DNA of 52,022 bases from Gammaproteobacteria bacterium (GTDB taxonomy: Bacteria; Pseudomonadota; Gammaproteobacteria; Pseudomonadales; Halieaceae), in contig JAUHXH010000006.1 in the NCBI GenBank assembly GCA_030427085.1, forward strand, positions 1 through 52,022, read 5' to 3'. The number at the start of each line of letters is the position of its first letter. Positions within the stretch are counted from its first letter, which is position 1. The translations under genes were made by a program, and so were the position numbers. The notes beneath the pieces are model-generated. The model was given only the letters and a program-made list of their open reading frames with translations. It was not told where the DNA came from and ran no database searches. Positions 25,507 through 35,169 of the stretch are shown here, one piece after another.

Positions 25507-28500
25507 TTAGTCATCTTTACGCCAGAAGGTTTTAACGATCCGGTCATTGGTGAAGCTGTTGAGCGGAGGCCGTTCAGCACCCACGAACATGTCGCAGCCA
25601 TCACCGGTACAGATTACCACCGGCTCATCGATGATCGACGCTGTGCCCAGTTCCATGGAGCGGTCGGCTTCCGTGTAGTTCGGATCGATGGTGTCCCAGT
25701 TGTGCACCGGCTGGGCGTCGGCGATATTGATCTGATAGACCCGCGACGTACCCGCCTTCGGAATACAGCTAGCCGAGCTACTGGCCGGTTCATAGGTAGT
25801 AAAGGTCACTTCACCGCGATAGGTAAGCGGGGTAGAGAGCACTTTCTCACCTGTGCGTGGGAAGTCGATGAACCATCCGGACTTGGTCGCCAGGGTGGCT
25901 TGCGCAGCCGCCTTCTCGGCATCCGTACCATCGCCGATGATATTGTCGGTCGTATCGAACAGGTCTGTTTCGGCGATTTTGGTGTACGTCGCCGGCGGAC
26001 CAAACACAGCACTCTGGCGAAGCATATAGAACCGGTCTTCGGTCACGCGATTGAGCGGGCCAGCGCGATAGCCGGAACCGATGGTAACCGCCAGTTCCAG
26101 ACCGTTGCTGCCTTTCACCAGCGCCACGTCCGGTCCGTGATAGAAGCGGCGGTTCAGAATCTCTGTGTTGGAACCGCTGGCCACACCCAGGTCGGCAATC
26201 ACGCCGCCACTGACCAGGTTAGCCGCCGTCTCGTCCACTTTGATATCAAAGCGCCAGACCTGGCCGCCGGTGTCACCAACGAAGATCAGGTCATCCAGGC
26301 CGTCACTATCCGCGTCCGCCACCGTCAGGGTGGACGGGATGGAGTACTGCATGTCAGTGAACTGCTTGGTGAAGCCGGCAGCAGTTGGGCCACCGGACCA
26401 GATCAGCGCACCGGTTTTCGCATTTACGATATACAGGGCGCGGCCCTGGGAGTCAGCAGAACGTGTTGCTTTGCTGTCCTGAGCCGGATCATAACCACCG
26501 GAGATGTACAGCACATCCACTGCCGCCGAACCACTCAACTTGATACGTCCGGGGATCGGACGGCCCCAACTCTGGCCCAACTCCTCGAAGCCAGTCGTAA
26601 CACCGCCCTTGATGGTCCAGAGGATTTCCGGATTGGCACGGTCGGTGACATCCAGGGCGTAGTAGTTGCGGCCCCCGCGGCGCATGCCACTGTAGATGTA
26701 TACGAAGTCCAGCGGGTCGGAAGTACTGATCCCGTCGTTCAGGTTGTCGTGTACCCAGGGCGTAATGCTGCCATCCATACCGTAGATGTGGCGACGGCTG
26801 CCCACGTTAGCGCGCAAGTCCGCCTGCAGGGGCAGAATATCTTCAGGTATGTAAGCGAAGGTCTCCGCACCAGTGCTGGAGTTGATCGCATGGATTGCGC
26901 CGGAGTTGGTGCCCACATACAGGGTCACATCGGGCGTGCCACTGACGTCGCCGTAGGTGATCGCCACCGGCTTGGAGTGCAGCGGGTCACCCATGACGTA
27001 ACGGGTATCGGTGCTCGCATCGCCGTCTTCGTTCTCGGTGTCCTTACCACGAATCCACTCGATATGGGTGTCGCGATCCACTGCCGAAACACCAAGGATG
27101 GCATCAGTCAGTACCGTGTTGCCCGTCTTGATCGCGTTGGCAGCATTGCTCAGCACTTTGGACTGCCCGGTAACACTTTCCAGGTAGGTGTAGACGTTTC
27201 TTCCCAGATCACTGTAGCTGGGGAAGTTTGCGCCGGCACCACCCTGTTGAACTTCAAATCCATCTGCGGTGGCACTCCAGAAACTCTGGGAGGTGTCCTT
27301 GAAGAAGCCATTGGAGGCTTCCACCGCTGGCGCGTCGTTCTGGTCGAGAATCACGTTGCTCTCGCCACCGTATACACCGAGTTTGTACTTCTTGAGGTTA
27401 CCCGGCCAGCGTGGGAACTCCTCCGGGCTGAACACCGCGAAGTAAATTTCATTCAGGTGATTCAGGCGATTGAACTGGTTGATCGCCGCCACTGGCGCCA
27501 CGAAGGTGGTGTTCTGGTCGAGCGCACCGCCAACGATTTCGTTGATGGCATTTACCAGTTCCACGGAACTGCCCGCCTCGCGGTACAAGCCACCACTCAC
27601 CGTAGCCACGTCTTCCAGCCAGGTGCTGGAGAAGTTAAAGCCAATGGTGTGGGTGACTACACGTTGAGTGCCTGACAGCGGTGACATGTCGGCGTTGGAC
27701 ATGTGGCGCGTAAGGTCAGTTACGCAGTGTTCTGCAGTGCTCACGCTGGTATCACAGGTCAGGCCTGCCGGCGTGAGAATGTTGTCAGTAATCAACGACT
27801 CCGAATGCGGCTCGTTGGCCTCACCGTCGGTCAACATGATGATGTGGTTGTTGATCTGGCAGAAATCGTCGATGGGGCTGTCGTACATGGGTGTGCCAGT
27901 CAGGTGCTCACCCACGGGCTGACCGGTGCCATTGCTATCGGTACAGTCGTCGTCACCTGGTTGTGCCGCCGTACAACCAGATGGGCGAACCACCGAGTAC
28001 GTAGCGCTTTGAATACTTTGCTCGGCCGACAGGCGCGTGTAGTCGAAGGGACCATCGGGCCCGGACAGGGTGATCTTGGTACCGTCCTCGTCGTGCCCGC
28101 CGCGGTACTTGCCCCAGGTCACTTCGCCACCGGTGTAGTACTGGTGGGCCTCGTAAACCGTGTCCTGGATGGGCGTGTAACCTTCCGCCGACAGTGAGTC
28201 TACTGCGCGCAATAACTCGTCACGCACGGTGTCCGCACCACTACTGCCATCGTCGATAAAGTTCACCACAAGTTGAACCGACTGGAGCTGGCCGTAATCG
28301 TGGGAGTAGATATTGCGATCTTCGCCACTGGCTTTGGTAATACGGAACAACATATCGTTCCGCTGAACCCAACTGCCTTGCGCCAGCGCTGCTTCGATCA
28401 AGGCAGTGATATCAGAGGACTGATAGCCGATGCTGTCGTCGTCGGTCCAGTCGCCCGCAATACTCCACCGAACCGGCGAGGAGAAGCTTCTCCCCGTTAC

Positions 28501-30378
28501 ACCATCGGCACCTACCAATGGCGCGGGATCGCCATCCAGCTCCACCGCGATATCCCACTCGGAACCACCGGTAACATCCAGTGCGGACCGCACCACCAGA
28601 TAGGCGCTCTGGATAGTAGATGTGCTGAGAAGCTCCAGATCGGTATAACGCAGTACCGCATAGTTGCTGTCATTGATCTGAATGGTGTTACCGCCACTGG
28701 AGTACGGCGCCCCCGAACTGGTGACGTGACCATCGTCAGCGCCGGAAACAATCTGTTTATTGATGGTCCGCGCAATACAGGAAGCCCCCGGCGTTACCGA
28801 GTCCTGTTCATAGGAGATGCGCAATACCGGGCCGTTGGAGTCGGCCGCATCGGCCGTCTTGAAGGCTCGCATACCCTGGGTACCAGTGATAACAAACGCC
28901 ATGTTCATGCCGCCGCACCAGTCGGTGTGGTTCACCAGCGGCTGTATCAGGGATTTGATATCGGCGGACTGGTAGTCAGTACCGGAAGACCATGCATCGA
29001 CATCAGTCCAGTCTACCGCGCCAGTAGTCGCCCGGCCGGTAATGTCCCCCAGCGTCCCATCATAGGCGGCTGGAGCGGTCGTATCTTCAATCGATATGGT
29101 CAGGTCGGTGTCAATATTCCCACCATGGGCCGCCTCGAAGTCGAGGTAGGCTTCGGTGATAACCGCACCTTTAGGAACCCGTACATCCTCGAAGCGCACG
29201 CCCACAACCGTTGGCTCAGCCACAACACCCGCAGGGGAATCTGTGTAGGTAACCCGCAAGGTAGGGGCGTCAGACCAGGTGCGATCACGCGCCTGAAAAT
29301 TACGCTCACCCACGCCGGAAACATGCTTGATCAGCAGGGTAATATCGTTGGTGGTAGAACCGGCACTGTTATCCCAACCCGGTTGATCGATCACTTCCTG
29401 AATAACCGAGGAGAAGTCGACGGAGGTTACGGACTCATCATCGCTGTAAACCGGGATATCCCAATTTACCGGCGAGGTAACACTGCCACTGAAGCGATCG
29501 CTGATATTGGTGCCGTCGGTTCTGTCAAAGGTACCGCTGTCGGGGAGTTGGCCGTAGATGGCCACCTCGAGGTCGTCACTATCGCCCGCGTCTTTAGTCT
29601 CGTCACTCCTGTCACCGTCCCAGTTCCTGAGGCGTCTGTCATCGCCCGTTTGCAGCTCCAACACAGCTTCGGTGATGGTAACGCCGGGGGGGATGTCCAT
29701 ATTGATGAAGCGCAGCCCCACCATTCTGTCATTCCCCTCGAGGTTCACTGTGCAACTGTCAATGTCCCAGGACCCACCTGAGGTGATATAGCACTCGTTG
29801 TGCGACTCCACACGGTCGGAACCCACATATTCGAAGGCGTCATCGGAGTCATCGTCGACGCGCACCGACAGGGTTTCGGTAGTGATCGGAGTTACGCCGG
29901 TTGCGACAGCCCCCGAGCCGTCAACAAACACATAGGGCATGAAGATATCGTCACTATCCACCGAAGCGACGCCCGTGCCCGTTGCCGGCGTGATTTCCAT
30001 TGCATCATTGGTGCTGGCGCCGGTCGATACAGAAACCGAGAGAATATTGCCACTGCTGGTCGCCACTGCCTGGTCGATGTACGTGACGGGATAGAGTACC
30101 GGGCCACCCGGGTTGGAAAAACGCATCAAACCCAGGTTCACATTGTTCAGGTTGTTCACGATCACCCGCAGGGCGTCTTTCACCCGGTCGATACGCTCCG
30201 TGGTACCGCCGTCCTTGTTATCCATGGACCCCGAGGTATCCATGATAAACAGCACGTTGGGCGCCGATCCGCCTCCCTGGAGATCACCGAAGAATATTTC
30301 GGTATCGTCTGCCCATACGGGAGTGAGGCTATAAAAGCCTACTGCGCCGGCGCAAAGTAACTGTTTGAATGAATTCAT
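25507..30378 (-). CDS. pilY1: PilY1-type pilus tip adhesin with split von Willebrand A domain
   Basis: PilY1 sits at the pilus tip, supports pilus assembly and acts in surface sensing and adhesion. This protein is very long (1623 residues against about 1160 in Pseudomonas). After the signal peptide (LLCAGAVGFYSLTPVWA) the metal-site motif DTSGS (47-51) opens a von Willebrand A domain. It is interrupted at about 120 and resumes near 716 (TVRDELLRAVDSLSAEGYTP, IIMLTDGEANEP). The insert holds three related modules starting near 217, 388 and 575. The C-terminal part (about 960-1600) is the PilY1 beta-propeller with a calcium loop ADADSDGLDDL. The start at MNSFKQ avoids overlapping pilX; 9 upstream codons are possible. 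Confidence 0.93.
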   Translation of the reverse strand: MNSFKQLLCAGAVGFYSLTPVWADDTEIFFGDLQGGGSAPNVLFIMDTSGSMDNKDGGTTERIDRVKDALRVIVNNLNNVNLGLMRFSNPGGPVLYPVTYIDQAVATSSGNILSVSVSTGASTNDAMEITPATGTGVASVDSDDIFMPYVFVDGSGAVATGVTPITTETLSVRVDDDSDDAFEYVGSDRVESHNECYITSGGSWDIDSCTVNLEGNDRMVGLRFINMDIPPGVTITEAVLELQTGDDRRLRNWDGDRSDETKDAGDSDDLEVAIYGQLPDSGTFDRTDGTNISDRFSGSVTSPVNWDIPVYSDDESVTSVDFSSVIQEVIDQPGWDNSAGSTTNDITLLIKHVSGVGERNFQARDRTWSDAPTLRVTYTDSPAGVVAEPTVVGVRFEDVRVPKGAVITEAYLDFEAAHGGNIDTDLTISIEDTTAPAAYDGTLGDITGRATTGAVDWTDVDAWSSGTDYQSADIKSLIQPLVNHTDWCGGMNMAFVITGTQGMRAFKTADAADSNGPVLRISYEQDSVTPGASCIARTINKQIVSGADDGHVTSSGAPYSSGGNTIQINDSNYAVLRYTDLELLSTSTIQSAYLVVRSALDVTGGSEWDIAVELDGDPAPLVGADGVTGRSFSSPVRWSIAGDWTDDDSIGYQSSDITALIEAALAQGSWVQRNDMLFRITKASGEDRNIYSHDYGQLQSVQLVVNFIDDGSSGADTVRDELLRAVDSLSAEGYTPIQDTVYEAHQYYTGGEVTWGKYRGGHDEDGTKITLSGPDGPFDYTRLSAEQSIQSATYSVVRPSGCTAAQPGDDDCTDSNGTGQPVGEHLTGTPMYDSPIDDFCQINNHIIMLTDGEANEPHSESLITDNILTPAGLTCDTSVSTAEHCVTDLTRHMSNADMSPLSGTQRVVTHTIGFNFSSTWLEDVATVSGGLYREAGSSVELVNAINEIVGGALDQNTTFVAPVAAINQFNRLNHLNEIYFAVFSPEEFPRWPGNLKKYKLGVYGGESNVILDQNDAPAVEASNGFFKDTSQSFWSATADGFEVQQGGAGANFPSYSDLGRNVYTYLESVTGQSKVLSNAANAIKTGNTVLTDAILGVSAVDRDTHIEWIRGKDTENEDGDASTDTRYVMGDPLHSKPVAITYGDVSGTPDVTLYVGTNSGAIHAINSSTGAETFAYIPEDILPLQADLRANVGSRRHIYGMDGSITPWVHDNLNDGISTSDPLDFVYIYSGMRRGGRNYYALDVTDRANPEILWTIKGGVTTGFEELGQSWGRPIPGRIKLSGSAAVDVLYISGGYDPAQDSKATRSADSQGRALYIVNAKTGALIWSGGPTAAGFTKQFTDMQYSIPSTLTVADADSDGLDDLIFVGDTGGQVWRFDIKVDETAANLVSGGVIADLGVASGSNTEILNRRFYHGPDVALVKGSNGLELAVTIGSGYRAGPLNRVTEDRFYMLRQSAVFGPPATYTKIAETDLFDTTDNIIGDGTDAEKAAAQATLATKSGWFIDFPRTGEKVLSTPLTYRGEVTFTTYEPASSSASCIPKAGTSRVYQINIADAQPVHNWDTIDPNYTEADRSMELGTASIIDEPVVICTGDGCDMFVGAERPPLNSFTNDRIVKTFWRKDD

Positions 30379-30401
30379 ATGGTCACCCATTGTGTCGCGA
30401 A

Positions 30402-30887
30402 TCAATCGACCCGCGGCCCCTCCACGAAAATCCCCTGAACATGTGTATTGCTGATGGCGCTGTCTTTCATCGACGATGTCGCCTCAGCCTCGTAGTAGTA
30501 CGTATCGATACCGCTGGATCCCTTGCGAATGGAATAGCCCACCGATGATGCATTGGTGAGATAGCGCATTTCACTGGTGCCACTCACATCGAGCACGCGT
30601 GATCCGTAGTCATAGCCGTCACGGTCGTAGCCACTGCGATTGGGCCAGGTACTCCCCGCCAGGGAGGCTGAATAGGCCTGGCCCAGGTAGGTAAAGTCGC
30701 TGATGGCCTCTTCGATAATGCCTTCCGCGGTCTGGAAGGAGATCGCCTTCAACTCCGCCGCCGTTGCCATTTTCGATTCCAGGTTGCTGGTCTCCATTAC
30801 AGAGAAGCCGACTACGGTGATGATCAGTAGCAGGATCAACGAGCCAAGCAGCACCACACCCTGTTGATTGTTTCTGCGTTGTTTCAT
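30402..30887 (-). CDS. pilX: Minor pilin PilX
   Basis: A 161-residue protein with leader MKQRRNNQQG and helix VVLLGSLILLLIITVVGFSV. The mature helix has Gly, not Glu, at position 5, as is usual for PilX/GspK, which caps the pilus tip complex. The following ETSNLESKMATAAELKAISF and the AEGIIEEAI stretch are typical of PilX N-domains. AGGAG precedes the ATG, 9 nt after the pilW stop. It works with PilV, PilW, FimU, PilE and PilY1 to prime pilus assembly. Confidence 0.92.
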   Translation of the reverse strand: MKQRRNNQQGVVLLGSLILLLIITVVGFSVMETSNLESKMATAAELKAISFQTAEGIIEEAISDFTYLGQAYSASLAGSTWPNRSGYDRDGYDYGSRVLDVSGTSEMRYLTNASSVGYSIRKGSSGIDTYYYEAEATSSMKDSAISNTHVQGIFVEGPRVD

Positions 30888-30896
30888 GGTGTGCTC

Positions 30897-31994
30897 CTAG
30901 GAATCAAAGGCCGTATTGCGCAGAATCGCGGTGGTCTGGAAGACCTGCCGCATAGCGCGACCGCCCTGATGCTTGTAGGTGGTGGAGCTGTTGTTCATCA
31001 CCTCATCCAGCAGACGGTAGTTGGACGTGTCATCGGCGTCGCGCACCGGCTCAAAACTTTGCACCAGCAGGGCGATACGCACCGCGATTACCTCATCAAA
31101 GTCGAGGCCGCTATCGCGCGCTGGCACGTAGCGCATGTTATTGCCAGTAACGCGCTGGCCGAACAGCAGCTGCATGTGTTCAACACCTTCAACCATTTCT
31201 TCCGCAGTGCCATTGGCCAGGCGATACAGCGCGTAAACATCGAAGCCATTTCGATCGCGACCCGTGTCGGCCACGTACCAGCTCACATCTTCAAACTGCA
31301 TCAGCTCGGATTCGGTGTTGTAACCGGGCACGATGGAAGTGATGTCATTTCCGGAGCCGGCAAACTCCAGCGTGGTGGCGTTCGGCGCCGAGGCAATACT
31401 ACAGGTCTGTGCATTGGTTACCCGGAACATATGGGCCGTTACACAACTGGACAGTACCACCAGGTCACCCTGTTCCAGGTCACAACCGGGATTGTCGGTA
31501 ATCGCGGCGGCGGTACTGGCCGGTGTGAGGTTGCTCGACAGCTCGGTGGGCAGAGACACCGCCATGTGCAGATTGATCATGTCGCTGCCCTCGCGGGGGT
31601 AGCCATTTGCACCCGACGCAGGAAAGCCCGCCGCCGTCGTGTAATTTGAGGTACTGCCGGTGGGCAGAGTGGGCGACCAACTCGGCGTACCGCCCGTGTC
31701 ACGGCGTTCATAGGCCCGAATGCCCTCGAACACTTCATTCTTCGCCATCACAGTGAGTGAACCGCCAACACTGTTACAGCCGGTGTACTGGGCATTCCGA
31801 AAGTCGTCCGACAGCAGGTCGAGGGCGATACGCCCGTTTTCCTGCACCCGCGCCAGCGCAGTCTCCACCTGGGCGGAGCCCCGGCTGGACACAAACACAT
31901 TCACCACCCCGAGCAACAGGAAGCTACCCAGCGCGAGGGCTACCATCAGTTCCACCAGGGTCAGGCCCCGGGTCAATTTGAGCGATCGCATCAT
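30897..31994 (-). CDS. pilW: Minor pilin PilW
   Basis: A 365-residue prepilin: leader MMRSLKLTRG, then LTLVELMVALALGSFLLLGV with Glu5 and Leu rather than Phe at position 1. The large soluble part is typical of PilW, with LLSDDFRNAQYTGCNSVGG and three more cysteines that may form disulfides (NPGCDLEQGD, SSCVTAH, AQTCSIAS). I chose the first of two adjacent ATGs because it overlaps the pilV stop as TGATG, a coupling arrangement. Longer reading into pilV (26 codons) is not family-like. Confidence 0.93.
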   Translation of the reverse strand: MMRSLKLTRGLTLVELMVALALGSFLLLGVVNVFVSSRGSAQVETALARVQENGRIALDLLSDDFRNAQYTGCNSVGGSLTVMAKNEVFEGIRAYERRDTGGTPSWSPTLPTGSTSNYTTAAGFPASGANGYPREGSDMINLHMAVSLPTELSSNLTPASTAAAITDNPGCDLEQGDLVVLSSCVTAHMFRVTNAQTCSIASAPNATTLEFAGSGNDITSIVPGYNTESELMQFEDVSWYVADTGRDRNGFDVYALYRLANGTAEEMVEGVEHMQLLFGQRVTGNNMRYVPARDSGLDFDEVIAVRIALLVQSFEPVRDADDTSNYRLLDEVMNNSSTTYKHQGGRAMRQVFQTTAILRNTAFDS

Positions 31995-32542
31995 CACTGC
32001 AGTACCGTCCTCAGTTGTACCGAGCGCGCCTGGCCACCCTGGCGCTCGACCTCGGATCCCACCACTGCCCAATCACGTTCTTCCCAGGCCACTGTCACCG
32101 TGAACTCGTTGCCGGCGGCACGGGTGACGGTAGCACTGCCCTGTGGCAGGGTTGGCCGATAATCGGCCTGGGAATACACGTTGATGAAGTGGTTGCTCCA
32201 CTCGCGAATGTCCTGATTGACGACCTGGGCAGAGGTACAGCCCCCCGCACTTGCCGAGCAGCCCGGGTCAGCCGGCGCCGTGGAGGCGCTATTGACAGTG
32301 ATCGCATCGTAGGCGGTGCCAGTAAGGTGGGCTTCCGGATTGGCGCGAATACGATCGAGGAATTCTCCCGCGACCAGAGTCGCCTGAGTGCGCAGATAGG
32401 CGCTCTGGTTGTTCTGGAAACTGACCAATTGCATACCCGCCACACCGAGCAAGCCGATCATCAGCACCAACATGGCAACCAGCACTTCAATCAAGGTAAA
32501 TCCCTGTTGGCCGGCATGAGGCATTCTTCGCATCATCTTCAT
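31994..32542 (-). CDS. pilV: Minor pilin PilV
   Basis: A 182-residue prepilin with a 14-residue leader (ending AGQQG) and the conserved FTLIEVLVAMLVLMIGLLGV helix, Glu5 present, as in PilV. The motif GMQLVSFQNNQSAYLRTQAT that follows is typical. Two cysteines close together (DPGCSASAGGCTSAQ) may make a small loop. It overlaps fimU by 4 nt (ATGA) upstream and pilW by 1 nt downstream, so all these subunits are translated from one message. Confidence 0.93.
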   Translation of the reverse strand: MKMMRRMPHAGQQGFTLIEVLVAMLVLMIGLLGVAGMQLVSFQNNQSAYLRTQATLVAGEFLDRIRANPEAHLTGTAYDAITVNSASTAPADPGCSASAGGCTSAQVVNQDIREWSNHFINVYSQADYRPTLPQGSATVTRAAGNEFTVTVAWEERDWAVVGSEVERQGGQARSVQLRTVLQ

Positions 32543-33144
32543 GGTGTGCAGTCCACGTTGGTGCCGCTGTGATCTTCCACGATACCGTCGCCGCTGCCGT
32601 CTACGGCAAAGCGGGTCTGGCCGGAGCGGTTAAGAATGAGGGCCGTGGCGAGGGTGTCACTGTCGCCCTGGCAGAGGCGCAAGGTGCCGCGGTCATCCGC
32701 ACGACCCTGTTCATCGAAGATAATCGCCGTCAGATCACTGAACCCAACGGAGCGCAGGGTAACACCGTCCAGCGCCTGTCCCACACGGATCAGTTCCTCG
32801 CTACCGCCGCGATTGCCATCCTCCGCGGTGCCACCACCAGCGCCATCGTCAACAAACACCACAGCGCCTGTTTCCCAACTGTCGCCACTACAGGTCGATT
32901 GATCCACCGAGGGACACAAGGCCACCGGCAGACCGCGGCTCACGGCTTCGCCACGCGCGGAACTGAGTAGCGCTGTAGATTGTTCCAGCGCCGTGAAACG
33001 CTGGTTGCGTGCGAGGGTATCGCGCATGGTCGGCCCCGCGATCGCCGCCAGAATGGCCACGATCACGATCGCGATCAGCATTTCGATAAGGGTGAAGCCC
33101 CCTTGCTGGCGCGCGGTTGACTGTCCTTGTGGTTCCGTCCCCAT
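32539..33144 (-). CDS. fimU: FimU/GspH-type minor pilin
   Basis: A 201-residue prepilin (from the ATG at 33144) with leader MGTEPQGQSTARQQGG and FTLIEMLIAIVIVAILAAIA, Glu5 present. The GspH-type body (LLSSARGEAVSRGLPVALCP) ends with DGSGDGIVEDHSGTNVDCTP, matching the FimT-like gene at 24113 in its acidic loop and final cysteine. A TTG eight codons upstream is an alternative start. It is the first gene of the minor pilin operon; the 125-nt gap before it, downstream of ispH, probably holds the operon promoter, but I cannot fix a -35/-10 pair. Confidence 0.9.
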   Translation of the reverse strand: MGTEPQGQSTARQQGGFTLIEMLIAIVIVAILAAIAGPTMRDTLARNQRFTALEQSTALLSSARGEAVSRGLPVALCPSVDQSTCSGDSWETGAVVFVDDGAGGGTAEDGNRGGSEELIRVGQALDGVTLRSVGFSDLTAIIFDEQGRADDRGTLRLCQGDSDTLATALILNRSGQTRFAVDGSGDGIVEDHSGTNVDCTP

Positions 33145-33269
33145 GTGCGGTTTTCCGGCAGTTTTCAACGCAGCCTAGACTAGCGCCTGTCCGGCCGGGT
33201 GGGGAGATCACTGAGGATAAACGGTCGATTTCCCGGATGAGTGGCCGAAAAACCTCACTTTTTGTGAAT

Positions 33270-34220
33270 TTAGTCCCCGACAGGGACCAAACGGAGCTCT
33301 CTGGGCATGGAGAAAGTGATGTTTTCGGGGCGGCCCTCAACTTCCACCGCCGGCTCGGCACCTTGGGCTCGCAGCCCGTCGATGACCTGCTGCACCAGTA
33401 CTTCAGGGGCCGAGGCTCCCGCCGTTACTCCGATACGTTGCTTGCCCACCAACCACTCAGGCTGGATGTCTTCGGCGTGATCAAGCAGGTAGGCGGTGGC
33501 GCCCATGCGCTCGGCCAATTCCCGCAAACGGTTGGAATTGGAGCTGTTGGGTGAACCGACCACCAGCACCAGATCGCAATTGGCAGCCAGTGATTTGACC
33601 GCATCCTGCCGGTTCTGGGTGGCGTAGCAAATGTCGTCCTTGCGTGGCCCTTCAATTTTGGGGAAGCGCTCCCGCAAAGCCTCGATAACACGGGCGGTAT
33701 CGTCCATGGAGAGCGTGGTTTGCGTGACATAGGCCAGGCGCTCGGGATTGCTCACCTCCAGCGTCGACGCCTGTGCCTCGTCTTCCACCAGGTAGATATC
33801 GCCGCCCGGGCCATGGTCATACTGCCCCATCGTGCCTTCCACTTCCGGGTGACCCCGGTGGCCGATCAACACGCATTCGCGGCCCTCGGCGCTGTAGCGG
33901 GAGACTTCCATGTGCACCTTGGTTACCAGTGGACACGTGGCGTCGAAAACTTTCAGCCCGCGGCGGTCCGCCTCCCGGCGCACGGCCTGGGACACACCGT
34001 GGGCACTGAAGACCACGATGCAGTCATCCGGTACCTCGTGTAACTCATCGACGAAAATCGCCCCGCGTTCGCGCAGGTTGTCCACCACAAACTTGTTGTG
34101 GACCACTTCGTGCCGTACATAAATAGGGGCACCAAACACGTCCAATGCCCGATCGACGATGGCGATAGCCCGATCGACGCCGGCGCAGAACCCGCGGGGG
34201 TTGGCGAGTTTCACTTCCAT
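33270..34220 (-). CDS. ispH: 4-hydroxy-3-methylbut-2-enyl diphosphate reductase
   Basis: IspH is the iron-sulfur enzyme making isopentenyl and dimethylallyl diphosphate in the last step of the MEP pathway. The 316-residue protein keeps the three cluster cysteines: Cys12 ([12 protein letters not shown]), Cys96 ([12 protein letters not shown]) and Cys198 ([11 protein letters not shown]). Also present are the catalytic glutamate region VEGTMGQY and the [10 protein letters not shown] loop. The ATG at 34220 overlaps the fkpB stop as TGATG; a TTG one codon earlier is also possible. It ends the ribF-ileS-lspA-fkpB-ispH cluster. Confidence 0.97.
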   Translation of the reverse strand: MEVKLANPRGFCAGVDRAIAIVDRALDVFGAPIYVRHEVVHNKFVVDNLRERGAIFVDELHEVPDDCIVVFSAHGVSQAVRREADRRGLKVFDATCPLVTKVHMEVSRYSAEGRECVLIGHRGHPEVEGTMGQYDHGPGGDIYLVEDEAQASTLEVSNPERLAYVTQTTLSMDDTARVIEALRERFPKIEGPRKDDICYATQNRQDAVKSLAANCDLVLVVGSPNSSNSNRLRELAERMGATAYLLDHAEDIQPEWLVGKQRIGVTAGASAPEVLVQQVIDGLRAQGAEPAVEVEGRPENITFSMPRELRLVPVGD

Positions 34221-34675
34221 CAATGTAGCTCCGCCGGCTCGACGCGGTGAATCTGCACGTCAAACAGGATGTTCCGCCCCGCCAGGGGGTGGTTGAAATC
34301 GACCGTAACGCGTTCGTCATTAACCTCGATGATCATCCCCGGCAGTTCGCCACCGCCGGCGTCGGCAAAGGAATAGACCAGCCCCAGGCTCAACTCGGTA
34401 TCTTCGTCGAAGCTACTGCGCGGGATGGTCTGCACGTTTTCCTCACGCGGTTGCCCGAAGGCATCTTCGGGCTCCACACTGAACAGCTTGCGCTCGCCCG
34501 GCACCATACCGAACAACAGGCCCTCGAAACCCGGCAGCAGGCTGCCGTCACCCACCACGAAGTCCACCGGCCCGCCATCGAAGTTGGAATCCACTTCGGA
34601 GCCATCCTCCAGACTGAGGGAGAAATTCAGGAATACGCGGGTGCCTTCACCCACGGGTACGTTGATTTGGGTCAT
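34220..34675 (-). CDS. fkpB: FKBP-type peptidyl-prolyl isomerase (SlpA/FkpB)
   Basis: A 151-residue SlyD-like isomerase. FKBP strands ([20 protein letters not shown]) are followed by [20 protein letters not shown], where the flap domain is inserted, and the end has [20 protein letters not shown]. It lacks the histidine-rich tail of SlyD. It probably helps proline isomerisation of cytosolic or newly exported proteins. It overlaps lspA (ATGA) and ispH (TGATG), the conserved gammaproteobacterial order. Confidence 0.94.
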   Translation of the reverse strand: MTQINVPVGEGTRVFLNFSLSLEDGSEVDSNFDGGPVDFVVGDGSLLPGFEGLLFGMVPGERKLFSVEPEDAFGQPREENVQTIPRSSFDEDTELSLGLVYSFADAGGGELPGMIIEVNDERVTVDFNHPLAGRNILFDVQIHRVEPAELH

Positions 34676-35169
34676 GAATCGCCCGTGGCCTCCTCGGGGG
34701 TCTTCGTCAGGAAGCTATCCAGAATCATCAGCGCGGCGCCCACCGTGATGGCGCTGTCCGCGATATTAAATGCCGGGAAGTAACTATTACCGTAGTGGAC
34801 TGAAATGAAATCGACAACATGGCCCAGCACCAGCCGGTCCCAAAGATTGCCCAGTGCACCGCCCAGAATCAGCGCCAGACTGGCGGCCAGCAGTGACTGG
34901 GCACCGCGCAGGCGATACAACCACACGGCCAGCACACCGCTTATAACGATGGCGATGACGCTGAAAAAGTAGCGCTGCCAACCGCCGGCGTCATCCAGAA
35001 AACTGAACGCCGCCCCGGTGTTGTAGTACAGGGTGAAATTGAGCACCGGCAGGATTTCCACCGGCCGGCCATAGAGTAAGTGCTGTTGGGCCAGCCCCTT
35101 GGTGAGCTGATCCAGCACAACCACCACCAACGCCAGGCCATACCACCACAGAAAACGACGCTCAGGCAA
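34672..35169 (-). CDS. lspA: Lipoprotein signal peptidase (signal peptidase II)
   Basis: LspA removes the signal peptide of prolipoproteins such as BamD. From a TTG start the protein has 165 residues, the family norm, with four membrane helices. The two catalytic aspartates lie in [16 protein letters not shown] and [11 protein letters not shown], and the NTGAAFSFL motif is present. The TTG, with GGGGAG about 10 nt upstream, overlaps the ileS stop by 8 nt. An ATG at 35199 would add ten residues, overlap ileS more and has no Shine-Dalgarno. The choice is reasoned, not proven. Confidence 0.93.
   Translation of the reverse strand: MPERRFLWWYGLALVVVVLDQLTKGLAQQHLLYGRPVEILPVLNFTLYYNTGAAFSFLDDAGGWQRYFFSVIAIVISGVLAVWLYRLRGAQSLLAASLALILGGALGNLWDRLVLGHVVDFISVHYGNSYFPAFNIADSAITVGAALMILDSFLTKTPEEATGDS

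Noticed and set aside
25387-29781. Long open frames on the plus strand opposite pilY1 (762 and 502 codons)
   Set aside because: They lie wholly antisense to a convincing gene, have histidine/arginine-rich composition, no family motifs and no ribosome-binding sites. They follow from the codon use of pilY1.
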